This document shows positions 54,870 to 63,318 of a DNA stretch of 64,000 nucleotides, one piece after another. Position 1 is the first letter of the stretch; each line of letters opens with the position of its first letter. The position numbers were made by a program, and so were the translations under genes. This DNA is from Chania multitudinisentens RB-25 (lineage in GTDB: Bacteria; Pseudomonadota; Gammaproteobacteria; Enterobacterales; Enterobacteriaceae), in contig NZ_CP007044.2 in NCBI RefSeq assembly GCF_000520015.2, positions 1,178,001-1,242,000 of the forward strand. Reading direction: 5' to 3'. The notes beneath the pieces were generated by a model. That model saw nothing but the letters and a program-made list of their open reading frames with translations. It made no database searches and was not told the DNA's origin.

Positions 54870-55412
54870 ATGCATATAAGTAAATTGTGTGTAGCGATCG
54901 TTGGCGGGCTGCTCATTTTTTCAGAGATGGCTCAGGCACAAAATAGCCAGACAGGTGTGGTGAAAACCATCAGGATCACGGCGAATATCAGTGACAGCAT
55001 ATTCGTTTCACGGCCAGAGGGTGGCGAATGGTACGACACTGTCGGGCTGGTCGCAACGGATGGCAGACAGCGCTCCTTCACTGCGAATATCCCAATACAG
55101 GTATGGACAACTACTCAAGGCGTTAATGTCTCTCTGGTTCATCCCCTTGATATAACGCGTACTGATGCTGTTTATAAGATGGAGAAAGTGGGCGTCAGGT
55201 TTGGGGACGCTGGGAGCGCAGGTAAAGAGCTTGGTGTTGGTCATGCGACACAAACGTTCACTCAGAAGCTCAAAGTGGGCAATGGTTATCAAAGTGTTTA
55301 CCAAGTGCAAATCAAGGCAGATGCTCCTGCCGCGCGTAATGACGTCAGCACGCAAGGATATTATACGGGTGATCTGGTGATGTTATTTGAAATCCCGCCT
55401 AGTGCTATTTAA
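54870..55412 (+). CDS. CS1/CFA-I-type fimbrial subunit-like protein
   Basis: 180 aa. Signal peptide ending MAQA-QN; no cysteine in the mature part. The pattern, with an ITANISDSIFV strand near the N-terminus, PIQVWTTTQGVNVSL, and a C-terminal GYYTGDLVMLFE strand, resembles alternate (alpha) chaperone-usher pilins such as CfaB/CS1. No alternate chaperone or usher lies beside it, so it is an orphan subunit unless served in trans. The family call rests on pattern only and is moderate. Confidence 0.55.
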   Translation: MHISKLCVAIVGGLLIFSEMAQAQNSQTGVVKTIRITANISDSIFVSRPEGGEWYDTVGLVATDGRQRSFTANIPIQVWTTTQGVNVSLVHPLDITRTDAVYKMEKVGVRFGDAGSAGKELGVGHATQTFTQKLKVGNGYQSVYQVQIKADAPAARNDVSTQGYYTGDLVMLFEIPPSAI

Positions 55413-55430
55413 TGGTGATATTCGTTTTTC

Positions 55431-55468
55431 TTATCAAGGGTGTCCACTTAGGTAGCCACCCTTGATAA
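55431..55468. terminator. Hairpin between convergent pilin and LuxR-type genes
   Basis: Perfect 12-bp arms (55431-55442 with 55457-55468), 14-nt loop, 18 bp after the pilin stop and 28 bp from the LuxR-type stop. T-rich context is limited, so a bidirectional terminator is probable. Confidence 0.6.
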
Positions 55469-55495
55469 TGGATTTTAACGTTAGGGCAAAACATT

Positions 55496-56116
55496 TTACC
55501 CTAACCCCAGTTGGCCCAATAAAACCCTATTCAGTTCGCTGTTTTTATTGACATTGAGCTTACGCATGGCCGAACGTTTATGAGCGCTGATCGTTTTCTG
55601 GCTGCGCTGTAGCATGTCGGCGATGGTGGTGGCAGACATACCGGTACTCATCAGTTTTAGCACTTTCTTTTCACAGGCGCTGAGCGCTGCAAGACGGCAT
55701 CGATGGCATTTATACAGACTGCTGATGCGTACTGCTAAAGGTTGATGGCAGAAGTGTTCCAGCGCCAGTTGCAGTTTCTGGCGCACCTGAGAAGTGGAAT
55801 CATCCCGATGGATGCTGAAGGAGAGTGAGTGCTTTGTGGAATGATAGTGCTCTTGGTTCTCCAGAATCATCATGGTCATTTGCTGATGTTGGGGAGTATG
55901 ATGTGCACTGATATAACAACTGGCGCAGCCTTGATTATCTTCCTGAGTACGGAAAATGATTTCCATATTATCAAGGGAGTTGAATTCCACCGGGGCTGAT
56001 TGTGGGGAGTACTGATAACACTCGTTTAGAAAATCAATATAATCCTGCAATACATACAATAATCCCTGTTGATAGAAGTTATTACTATCAAGCAGAGTGA
56101 ATTGAACCTTAAGCAT
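55496..56116 (-). CDS. LuxR-type transcriptional regulator
   Basis: 206 aa from the ATG at 56116, four bases after an AGGAGG; an adjacent ATG at 56119 is too close to it. The C-terminal LuxR/GerE helix-turn-helix is clear: LSACEKKVLKLMSTGMSATT, then IADMLQRSQKTISAHKRSAM. The N-terminal ~140 residues carry no recognised receiver or ligand domain. A Cys pair (CHRCR) lies just before the HTH. It lies immediately after the fimbrial operon on the same strand and probably regulates fimbriae (inference). Confidence 0.85.
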   Translation of the reverse strand: MLKVQFTLLDSNNFYQQGLLYVLQDYIDFLNECYQYSPQSAPVEFNSLDNMEIIFRTQEDNQGCASCYISAHHTPQHQQMTMMILENQEHYHSTKHSLSFSIHRDDSTSQVRQKLQLALEHFCHQPLAVRISSLYKCHRCRLAALSACEKKVLKLMSTGMSATTIADMLQRSQKTISAHKRSAMRKLNVNKNSELNRVLLGQLGLG

Positions 56117-56208
56117 CATTCCTCCTTTGCTAGAGCCAATATGCATGGCAAAATAGAACATCGGTAATTTTATTTGAGATGGCTACATAAATCCTGATGA
56201 TAATATTG

Positions 56209-56450
56209 TCATTGATAAGCGAGTATAAAATTGGCAGCAGAACTGAACTCGCCTTCGGTAATGGTTTTATTTTCTATAGCAGAGGGATGCCCCTGAACAT
56301 AAGCGGAAAATTCCAGCGTAGTAACCCCCATTTGTAATACGGTTGCATTTGTTGGGGTATTTAAATTGATTGCTGCTCCTTGGCTGTCGAATAGCGCAAT
56401 CGCTGCGCCATTGGCACCATTGTTGATAGCTAAATTGATTGGTGTTTGGC
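56209..56450 (-). pseudogene. 3' remnant of a distal fimbrial subunit gene
   Basis: The frame ending at 56209 reads like the C-terminal half of a type-1-family pilin: PINLAINNGANGAAIAL, then GVTTLEFSAYVQG, and the closing FSSAANFILAYQ with the penultimate Tyr. The N-terminal signal peptide and first half are missing; upstream the DNA becomes chaperone coding sequence in another frame. A deletion joining the chaperone 3' end to this gene is the simplest explanation. Confidence 0.7.
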
Positions 56451-57187
56451 ATGGCATTACAGAGATTGCCGTCACACTGGAAGCGCAGCTCTGGGTGGCC
56501 ACCGTAGTCATTGATGTAAGTCACAACAAAACTGTTGAGGTTGTTGTCACGCAGTTTCACGTTTTCACTGGATTTGGGGGCTAGCATTATGGGTTGGAAA
56601 TCCCCCAATGCACCGCCGCCCTGTTTTTGGGAGTTACGGGCAATCCCGGTGAGGGTGATGTAAAACGGCGTTGGGTTTTCAATCGTCAGCCCGCTGCTGC
56701 TTTTGCGAAATACCAGTTGCTCTTGCCAGATCTGGCCCTTTGGCATCACGATCGCCTTTGGCCGATAGAACAGTTTGATTTGTGTCTGCAAGGCCAACTG
56801 CATCACGTTGGTTTTGCTGCTTTTAGGCGGTATTTCGCGCAGGTTGAAATAAAACAGTGATTCACGGTCCTGTGGCAAACTATCGGCTCCGGCCGTTTTG
56901 GTGATCCGCACCACGCTGCGTTCGCCAGCCTCTACCCGTTGCAGTGGCGGCAAAACCACCAGTGGCGCGGTGATTTTCTGATGTTGCTCATCTTCCAGCC
57001 ACGCCTGTGCCAAGAAGGGCAGTTCTTTGTTTTCATTAATCACATTCAGGCTGATGGATTTTGCATCGCTGAGATAAATCGCACGTGTGCGATCCAGCGC
57101 TATCGCCGCCTGAGCCACCGGGGCGAGGGTGGCTAGAATCACGCTGGCAGCGGCCATTTTGATTAATAGACAGTTATTCATACTCAT
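56267..57187 (-). CDS. Periplasmic fimbrial chaperone with aberrant fused C-terminus
   Basis: 306 aa from the ATG at 57187, versus ~230-250 aa for the family. Signal peptide ending VAQA-AI; PapD-like first domain with YLSDAKSISLNV, FLAQAWLED and the signature RESLFYFNLREIPP; second domain to about residue 247 (YINDYGGHPELRF, CDGNLCNAMP). From there about 60 residues (NTNQFSYQQWCQW and on) are the distal pilin gene read in the wrong frame, because the native stop is lost. The core donor-strand machinery appears intact; function with the tail is uncertain. Confidence 0.85.
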   Translation of the reverse strand: MSMNNCLLIKMAAASVILATLAPVAQAAIALDRTRAIYLSDAKSISLNVINENKELPFLAQAWLEDEQHQKITAPLVVLPPLQRVEAGERSVVRITKTAGADSLPQDRESLFYFNLREIPPKSSKTNVMQLALQTQIKLFYRPKAIVMPKGQIWQEQLVFRKSSSGLTIENPTPFYITLTGIARNSQKQGGGALGDFQPIMLAPKSSENVKLRDNNLNSFVVTYINDYGGHPELRFQCDGNLCNAMPNTNQFSYQQWCQWRSDCAIRQPRSSNQFKYPNKCNRITNGGYYAGIFRLCSGASLCYRK

Positions 57188-57229
57188 CAATTCTCATTGG
57201 AACCTACGTCAATAGGTTTGTTTTATAGA

Positions 57230-59728
57230 TCAGAGCGTTATACATGGCAGCAGCAGTTGTTCCAGCGGTTTGGCGGTGTTGGGAATAACGACACGGCACT
57301 GACGCTGGCCTTCCCAAGCGATATCCAACTGTTCTTCTGGCTGGACTCCGGTCAGGAATACCGAACCTTCATCACTCACTACGGCTATTTCACGGCCTTG
57401 CTCGTTCAAAACCATGGCACCAAACGGCGGTTCACTGCCGTCTGCCAACTTGAGTACGGCCAGCAATTTGCTGCCTTTCACCACGTCGAAGCGGCGATAG
57501 CCGATGGCGCCTTCGGTCAGCGTGCTCTGCACCACGGCGCGGGTGGCTTCTACATCGTCTGCCAGTTGGTTGACGTCAATCCGCGTGTCGGTGTTGTAAT
57601 AGCTGGTGATATCGGAAATGACCGCCAGACCTAAACGGTTGCTGTGAGCACGGCCATTGTTAATTGGCACTCCGGCAACGCCACCGGTGTCCAGCATCAG
57701 GCGGCTACCGCCGTTACTGGAGTTCTGGTGTGTCGCAATGCCGTATTGGGTAGCGGTAATCCCGCTGCGGAAAGTACCGCCCACCGAGGAATAGTTATCT
57801 TTTTGATAAGAAACGTTGGCATTGAGCGAACCGTAAGGTGTGTTATGGGTATAAAAACCACGTGCCAAAGGTTTACCATCCTGATTAACTCCGCTGCTGA
57901 CCTGCCAGGTCTTGTTCGGGTTGGTGTAATCGCTATAGGAGGCGACCTGGGTGATATCGCTGTTGTTGGTTTGCAGTGAGTAACCAACACGGCGGCGTTC
58001 GCCGATGGGCACGGTCACGTTCAACACCAGGCTGTCATCGGTTCGTCCTTGATAGGTAGTACGGAACGCTGCCAGGGATGTGGTGATGTGATTGAAATTA
58101 GCGATATCGAACATCTTGCTGGCAGAGAGCCCATAACGATTCTGCGTGCGTGCATTCCAATAAGTCTGATGTGAGTAGGTCAGATAGGCGGTGATGGCTT
58201 TGGCACTGTCTTGCGCCATAAAAGTTTTGCTGGCGGTGATGGTATACAGCTCTTTCTCGCGCCCATAGTATTGAGCGTTGTAGTTGCTGTAGCGCGCTTG
58301 TAGATACTGCGACATGCTCATGAACTTACGCTGCGAAAAGCGGTAACCGGCGAAGGTAATCTGGCTGTTGTAATCATCGAACCGTTTGGCGTAGTTGGTT
58401 TGAAACGACAGTCCAGAAGCCGTGGGTTCATTCGGCAGGCGGGCAAAAGATTGCGTTACGTCAACAGACATCGCACCGAAGACGTTCAGATCGCGGCCAA
58501 CACCAAGCGCCCAGGCATTGTAATCCCCGGCTAACAGACCACCGCCATACAGTGACCAGGCATTGGTGATCCCCCAAGAGAAATCATTGGCCGAGAAAAA
58601 AGGCCCCTGTAAATTGTGGTTGTGAGTCGAAGGTTGGCCCAGCGCCGTGTTGTAACGCACATAACCTGGGCGCGTCAGATACGGAATGGTGGCGGTATCA
58701 ACCTGGAAAGTGGAGACGCTGCCGTCTTGTTCTTCTACCCTGACGTCCAGCCTGCCACGCACTGAACTGTTGAGATCCTGGATCACGAACGGCCCGGCGG
58801 GCACGGTGGTTTGATACAGGGTACGGCCTTCCTGCAAGACGGTAACCTTGGCGTTGCTTCTGGCAATGCCACGGACCTGTGGCGCATAACCCTGCAAGTT
58901 TGGCGGCAGCATACGTTCGTCGCTGGCCAGGTTGACACCGGTGAAGCGGAAAGAGTCAAAAATCTTGGAGTTGAGGAACATTTCGCCCACGGTCAGCTTG
59001 GCAGCCTGCATCGGCAGGGCGCGGTAGGCATAGATCTGGTTCCAGTCAAAATTGCTGTTGTGTTGATCCTCTTGCCGACTGGTGTTGGCCTGATAATCAG
59101 CCCGCAGACGCCAGAAACTCATGTTAGCCCCCAGCGTGCCGTAGCTGCTGAGAGTCTGCGATGTGGAGCCATTATGGCTTTGTCTACCGAGTTGCCCACT
59201 GACGCTGTAATCCAGTAACAGACCGGGGGTGCCGTTATCCCACTGTTCTGGCGGTGTCCAATCAGGATCGGAATATTTCATCCAGGCTTGGGGAATAGTG
59301 ATCGCCAGTACACCGCCACCAATGCGGTCAGAGACGGTGGCACCGGGAATGGCGCTGATATCAGCACACTGATCGTCATGCCACAGCGTGACTTTATTCG
59401 CGGCGTCGGTTTTCAGCGCCATTTTTTCAATCAGATCGGGTGGCAGGCAAACCTTGCTGTTTTTTTTGTCTGCTAGCGGCAGATACTGGATGCTGCGCTG
59501 TGGCAGCGTTTTCTGATTAATCCTGATATCCAGTAAATAAGCGCCGGGCATAACGTAATCAGCATCAGAAAAACGTGATAAATCCACTTTGCTGCGATCG
59601 CTAATATCCAATACGTCAGTATTGAACTCCATGTTGGCAAAAGCCGAATATCCATAGAAGAGAGGGAGGATAGTAATGGCCTGTATTTTTTTCCTAGTCA
59701 TTAATGACGTCATAGAATAATCGCTCAT
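57230..59728 (-). CDS. Outer-membrane fimbrial usher
   Basis: 832 aa, usual usher length. Signal peptide ending SAFA-NM; N-terminal chaperone-binding domain (FNTDVLDISDRSKVDLSRF; GAYLLDIRIN), beta-barrel with plug segment, and C-terminal domains with QGREIAVVSDEGSVFLTG and the terminal RQCRV...LLPC disulfide. It assembles and secretes pili across the outer membrane. Ends 43 bp before the chaperone start. The order pilin, PapH/MrpB-like subunit, usher, chaperone is that of pap/MR-P (pi-type) operons. Confidence 0.95.
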   Translation of the reverse strand: MSDYSMTSLMTRKKIQAITILPLFYGYSAFANMEFNTDVLDISDRSKVDLSRFSDADYVMPGAYLLDIRINQKTLPQRSIQYLPLADKKNSKVCLPPDLIEKMALKTDAANKVTLWHDDQCADISAIPGATVSDRIGGGVLAITIPQAWMKYSDPDWTPPEQWDNGTPGLLLDYSVSGQLGRQSHNGSTSQTLSSYGTLGANMSFWRLRADYQANTSRQEDQHNSNFDWNQIYAYRALPMQAAKLTVGEMFLNSKIFDSFRFTGVNLASDERMLPPNLQGYAPQVRGIARSNAKVTVLQEGRTLYQTTVPAGPFVIQDLNSSVRGRLDVRVEEQDGSVSTFQVDTATIPYLTRPGYVRYNTALGQPSTHNHNLQGPFFSANDFSWGITNAWSLYGGGLLAGDYNAWALGVGRDLNVFGAMSVDVTQSFARLPNEPTASGLSFQTNYAKRFDDYNSQITFAGYRFSQRKFMSMSQYLQARYSNYNAQYYGREKELYTITASKTFMAQDSAKAITAYLTYSHQTYWNARTQNRYGLSASKMFDIANFNHITTSLAAFRTTYQGRTDDSLVLNVTVPIGERRRVGYSLQTNNSDITQVASYSDYTNPNKTWQVSSGVNQDGKPLARGFYTHNTPYGSLNANVSYQKDNYSSVGGTFRSGITATQYGIATHQNSSNGGSRLMLDTGGVAGVPINNGRAHSNRLGLAVISDITSYYNTDTRIDVNQLADDVEATRAVVQSTLTEGAIGYRRFDVVKGSKLLAVLKLADGSEPPFGAMVLNEQGREIAVVSDEGSVFLTGVQPEEQLDIAWEGQRQCRVVIPNTAKPLEQLLLPCITL

Positions 59729-59816
59729 GGCAAATCCGCGCCTGATAATAGGCCATCCGTAAGACCTGAATATTTAATGTTATTCAGTGAGTTAATCTGG
59801 CACTGGTAAAATGAAG

Positions 59817-60368
59817 CTAAAGATAAGACAGAGTAAATTTCACTAGCGAACTGAATTCGCCAGCCTGTGCATAGCCGGGGTGGAGTTTCAACTGAGCGCT
59901 GAAGTTCAGGACATTATGATCGTCAACCAACAGATAATCCGCCGTGCTGCTGCCGAGTGCTAACCTGCTGCCTGCATCGGTGAGCAATTCAATGGCAATA
60001 CCCTTGGCAGCGCCAGTTACGGCCAATAATTCGGGTTCTTCATTGTCTGCTGCGCCATCGAAAATGACATTCATGGCATGGTAGGAAACCCCAGGTTTTA
60101 TTTGGCTTGCCAAAACGCAGTTCACCAGCTTGATTTGAAAATAACGGCGGCTGCTGATGAGCAAAGGCTGCGAGCCAGGGGCGGCGTCGGCTATAGATAT
60201 CAGACCAAAATCAATAGTTTGATCCAGGCTATCACTGGCAATACCACAAGGGGTTTCTACGATCTCTCCCCCCAGATAAACCCGGCCATAGCCTTGGTTT
60301 TTTGCTACTGCGGATGTACCGCAGACACTGAGCGTAACAAGCAGTGCTCCCCAAAATCGAGTTGTCAT
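59817..60368 (-). CDS. Minor fimbrial subunit, PapH/MrpB-like
   Basis: 183 aa from the ATG at 60368 (GGAGA upstream). Signal peptide ending SAVA-KN, then the pilin fold with the disulfide pair (VETPCGIA, LVNCVLAS), the GGEIVETPC motif and a C-terminal SLVKFTLSYL. Position between the major pilin and usher matches PapH/MrpB, which anchor and terminate pili in the outer membrane. Confidence 0.85.
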   Translation of the reverse strand: MTTRFWGALLVTLSVCGTSAVAKNQGYGRVYLGGEIVETPCGIASDSLDQTIDFGLISIADAAPGSQPLLISSRRYFQIKLVNCVLASQIKPGVSYHAMNVIFDGAADNEEPELLAVTGAAKGIAIELLTDAGSRLALGSSTADYLLVDDHNVLNFSAQLKLHPGYAQAGEFSSLVKFTLSYL

Positions 60369-60455
60369 GTCGGCATCTCTCCGTTGTGGCTTATCCTTCA
60401 CTTATTGCCAGAGGGTATAAAGTGAAGGAGTACCCGGCAGGCATCCTCATCGTAG

Positions 60456-60502
60456 GCCGTGTCCCTCAATTGAGCGCCAGAAGTGCTCAATTGAGGGATA
60501 CT
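60456..60502. repeat. Intercistronic palindrome after the major pilin gene
   Basis: Perfect 14-bp arms 60462-60475 and 60485-60498, 9-nt loop, 13 bp downstream of the major pilin stop. It resembles the repeat at 9770-9829. A hairpin here would protect or cut off transcription after the abundant pilin, giving more pilin than usher, as seen in other fimbrial operons. Confidence 0.75.
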
Positions 60503-60510
60503 GTCTAGTG

Positions 60511-61041
60511 TTACGGGTAAGTCAGAGTAAAGTTCACAACGCTGGTGAAATCACCAGGCTCCACGGGATCTGTGGCACTGCTACCTTGCAGGTAGGCGGC
60601 AAAGCGCAAAATGTTATCGCCTGCATTCAGGTTGTTCACACTGATTTGAGTGCCATCAATAGCTATTTTCTCGTTAGTGCCGTGGACCAGTTGGATACCC
60701 GCACCACGTGCAGTACCAGCCAGGCCCAGCAGTTCACTGTTGCCGTCAGCGGGCAGGCCAGTGAAGGCGATTTTCACGGACCTTTGAGTACTAAAATTGC
60801 AGTCTTTCAGTGTGATGTTAAAAGCCTCCGAGCTGGATTTTCCTTCGTTTGCCAGCACCTTGCTGCTGATTTGGCCCATGGGAACCGTTTGCTCAACGGA
60901 TTCTGGTGCAACGCTGCATGGCGCATCGATAATGTCACCGTCAAAGGTTACGGTACCTCCCCCCTGATTAGGGGCGGCCTGAGCAACAGATACAGCAGAG
61001 AAAGCAATAACGGTTGCCAGCATTAATTTATTCAGTTTCAT
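60511..61041 (-). CDS. Major fimbrial subunit (type-1/MR-P-like pilin)
   Basis: 176 aa from the ATG at 61041 (CAGGAAA upstream); the frame continues upstream through the palindrome by chance. Signal peptide ending SVAQA-AP, then GGGTVTFDGDIIDAPC with the first Cys, LKDCNF with the second, GTARGAGIQL, and a C-terminal SVVNFTLTYP carrying the conserved Tyr near the end. Predicted pilus rod subunit; first gene of the operon to usher and chaperone. Confidence 0.93.
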   Translation of the reverse strand: MKLNKLMLATVIAFSAVSVAQAAPNQGGGTVTFDGDIIDAPCSVAPESVEQTVPMGQISSKVLANEGKSSSEAFNITLKDCNFSTQRSVKIAFTGLPADGNSELLGLAGTARGAGIQLVHGTNEKIAIDGTQISVNNLNAGDNILRFAAYLQGSSATDPVEPGDFTSVVNFTLTYP

Positions 61042-62268
61042 TGTCTCAATTTCCTGTAGAGAGTATTTAAAACGAAAGAAGAACACATCTAAATCTACTG
61101 TCACATCAGCGACGTCATGTCGCTGATGTGACAGTAGAGAGTCAATTCCTTTGTCTCGGGTAATATACTGTTTTGCATAATTTATAATGTAAATTACACA
61201 AGGTTTTAGGGTATGTCTAAAAGACAGGCAATTAGATTTTAAATATGAATATTACCTTGGCTTCCTGCTGGGAATATTCTTGCAAATTAATGGTGTTATT
61301 GGAAATGTATTTTTAATAAATCAATAAAATTCAGAATATAAATCTAAACAAAATTAAATTTTATTTCCTTAAAAATCTAATAGATCGTATGAATAAATAT
61401 TGTAGAAGAATTGACTGCCAAAACATATATATGTGGTTTTTTTTAACTAAAAACTGTGAAATGGCGCGATGAAGGGAGGTTTTAGGCTGGTGATAACATT
61501 TCCTTCTATCTTGTTTTTTGAGTTGTCTACATAATTGAATTCTATATAAACTATTGTTTTTTATGATTAAAATTTAATTTTTTTGATGGTGGATTAATAA
61601 GGGGTATATATATTATGACTTATGAATCATCATGGTTAAAACAATAAATTAACATTTGATTTTTAATAAAAAATAATCTTTATCTTGAAGGGTTATTGCT
61701 ATTTTTTTCTCTAGGATTTTTCTGTAAATTTAGGGCAATACAGACCTCTTTTTCAGGCTTAGGTAGTGACGATTTAGGAGGGTTACCATAATAGAGTTAA
61801 AGGTGATAACTGTAATTTTTTAAGCGATATGTCAGTATTAAATACATTGCTAATATAATGGCCAAGGGAGGCAGATTGGTACTGTGAGGTATATTCTCAT
61901 CCTTAAAAACCAAGAAAATTCTCATGGTAATTTAGGGTGATTAAATCTGATTAATTTGCAATAAAAAGCAAATTATCTGGATGCTAATAGCCCGAATTAC
62001 AGGAAGGCAGTGGTGTAGGGGCGAATAACAAAGTCAACGTACATGTAACTTGTAGTATGCTGATTAAGGCAGTGAGATGCCTAAAGTGCCTATTATTATC
62101 AGATAGTTTCGTCTCTGTGTGGCTTGGGTGAACTGTTATGCTATGAAAGTGCTGGCTACTTTGGCGTAGGGTGAAGGGTGAGGTTTTCGTCAGTTTACAC
62201 AGTATCCCTGTGTGGTTGATGCATTGCTTGAGATGGTAATACACGAAAATAACGATCAGGAAACAACC
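61042..62268. other. 1.2-kb AT-rich regulatory region between pilin operon and PapI-like gene
   Basis: Very AT-rich, no credible gene. It holds the divergent promoters of the major pilin operon and the PapI/FaeA-like regulator. GATC occurs only at 61383 and 62254, about 870 bp apart, not the ~100-bp pair typical of pap phase-variation switches. A 20-bp perfect palindrome sits next to the pilin gene (61094-61138). Confidence 0.7.
61094..61138. repeat. Perfect 20-bp inverted repeat upstream of major pilin
   Basis: Arms 61094-61113 and 61119-61138 are exact complements (TCTACTGTCACATCAGCGAC), with a 5-bp GTCAT spacer. It begins 53 bp upstream of the pilin start codon. It lacks a T tract on both strands, so a leader hairpin, a dyad operator or a recombination/insertion site are the options. 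Confidence 0.85.
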
Positions 62269-62538
62269 ATGGGAAAAATACCAGTAACCTATGAACTCCG
62301 AAAACAGCATATGTTAAACGAGTTACAAAACTTATGTGCGAGGTGCTCGGATCAGGAGGCCTTGCAGCCTCTGCCACCGATGGAAATGTGGCCGAAAACA
62401 CGAGAGTTGGCAGACCAATGTGGTGTGAACATTTATGTGGCACGTACACTGCTCCTGGCGTTGGAAAAAGAAGGGAAAGTTCACTGTTCTCACCGCAGTA
62501 TCAATAACTCACTGCGTTGGTATGTTTGCACTGAATAA
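62269..62538 (+). CDS. PapI/FaeA-family fimbrial regulator
   Basis: 89 aa from the ATG at 62269 (CAGGAAA upstream). Winged-helix core: MWPKTRELADQCGVNIYVA, then RTLLLALEKEGKVHCSH and the NNSLRWYV end, as in PapI/FaeA-like proteins. PapI acts with Lrp at GATC-containing sites to switch fimbrial operons. It lies divergent from the pilin operon as papI does. The few GATC sites nearby make Dam-dependent switching uncertain. Confidence 0.8.
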   Translation: MGKIPVTYELRKQHMLNELQNLCARCSDQEALQPLPPMEMWPKTRELADQCGVNIYVARTLLLALEKEGKVHCSHRSINNSLRWYVCTE

Positions 62539-62742
62539 AAGTGGCCGTGTTGAAAAGGGGATTCGTGCGTTATCCGGCGGTGAGAAACAACGCATTTCCT
62601 TGATTTATGCTTCATGGCTCACCGTTATGCGTGATGGTAATGGGAAGAGAGGCTCCCTAAGGAGTGCCTCTATCCCAATGGCCAGGCTTAGGTGATTTCA
62701 AGGCAACCTGTTGAATAGCAAGGCATAACATCAATGCCGCTG

Positions 62743-63264
62743 TTACACGTAAGTAACGATATATTCAACCAGTACGTTAGCATCGCCGGGTTCAACATCG
62801 TCACTCAGTGCAATATAGGCAGCCTTATAGGCTAGGCTCATCGTGCTATTGTTGGCGATAGTCCATGAACCAACATAATTAGGGTATTTGACATTATCCC
62901 ACTGGTCATGGATTTGTAGCCCCACATTTTTGGCGGTAGAAACCTGGTTAGCATTATCCAGTACGAACACCGTGTTGTCGCTAGCGGCGGCTGTGCCCAT
63001 AAATTGCACCTGTATTCCCGAATTCAGAGCACAATCAGTAAAGCTTAACGTGAATGGAACCGCAGCAGAGGTTGCTCCTGCCGTTTTAAGATCCGAACGC
63101 TGAACATTACCCAGTGAAACTGTCATATTTTTTGACTCAGCCTGTATGTTACAGGTGGAAACAAAGAACTCACCAGTAATAGCCACGTTACCATCTGCCG
63201 CAAATGCACCAGAACTTACCCCGGTAACCGCAAATAATAGGGCGCTGCATATATTCTTTTTCAT
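62743..63264 (-). CDS. Fimbrial subunit
   Basis: 173 aa from the ATG at 63264 (AAAGGAT eight bases upstream). Signal peptide ending GAFA-AD, ITGEFFVSTCNIQ with the first Cys, FTDCALNSGIQVQF with the second, and a C-terminal VLVEYIVTYV. Lies 54 bp after another pilin gene; together they look like the 3' end of a second fimbrial gene cluster continuing beyond the window, or extra subunits for the neighbouring operon. Confidence 0.88.
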   Translation of the reverse strand: MKKNICSALLFAVTGVSSGAFAADGNVAITGEFFVSTCNIQAESKNMTVSLGNVQRSDLKTAGATSAAVPFTLSFTDCALNSGIQVQFMGTAAASDNTVFVLDNANQVSTAKNVGLQIHDQWDNVKYPNYVGSWTIANNSTMSLAYKAAYIALSDDVEPGDANVLVEYIVTYV

Positions 63265-63318
63265 AATCATATCCTTTGAGTATTGGCTGGGGATATTCCC
63301 CTCTGGTTAAAGGGGGGA

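Noticed and set aside
61094..61138. Reading the palindrome as a fimS-like invertible switch
   Set aside because: An invertible switch needs two distant inverted repeats flanking a promoter; these arms are 5 bp apart and no recombinase gene is nearby.
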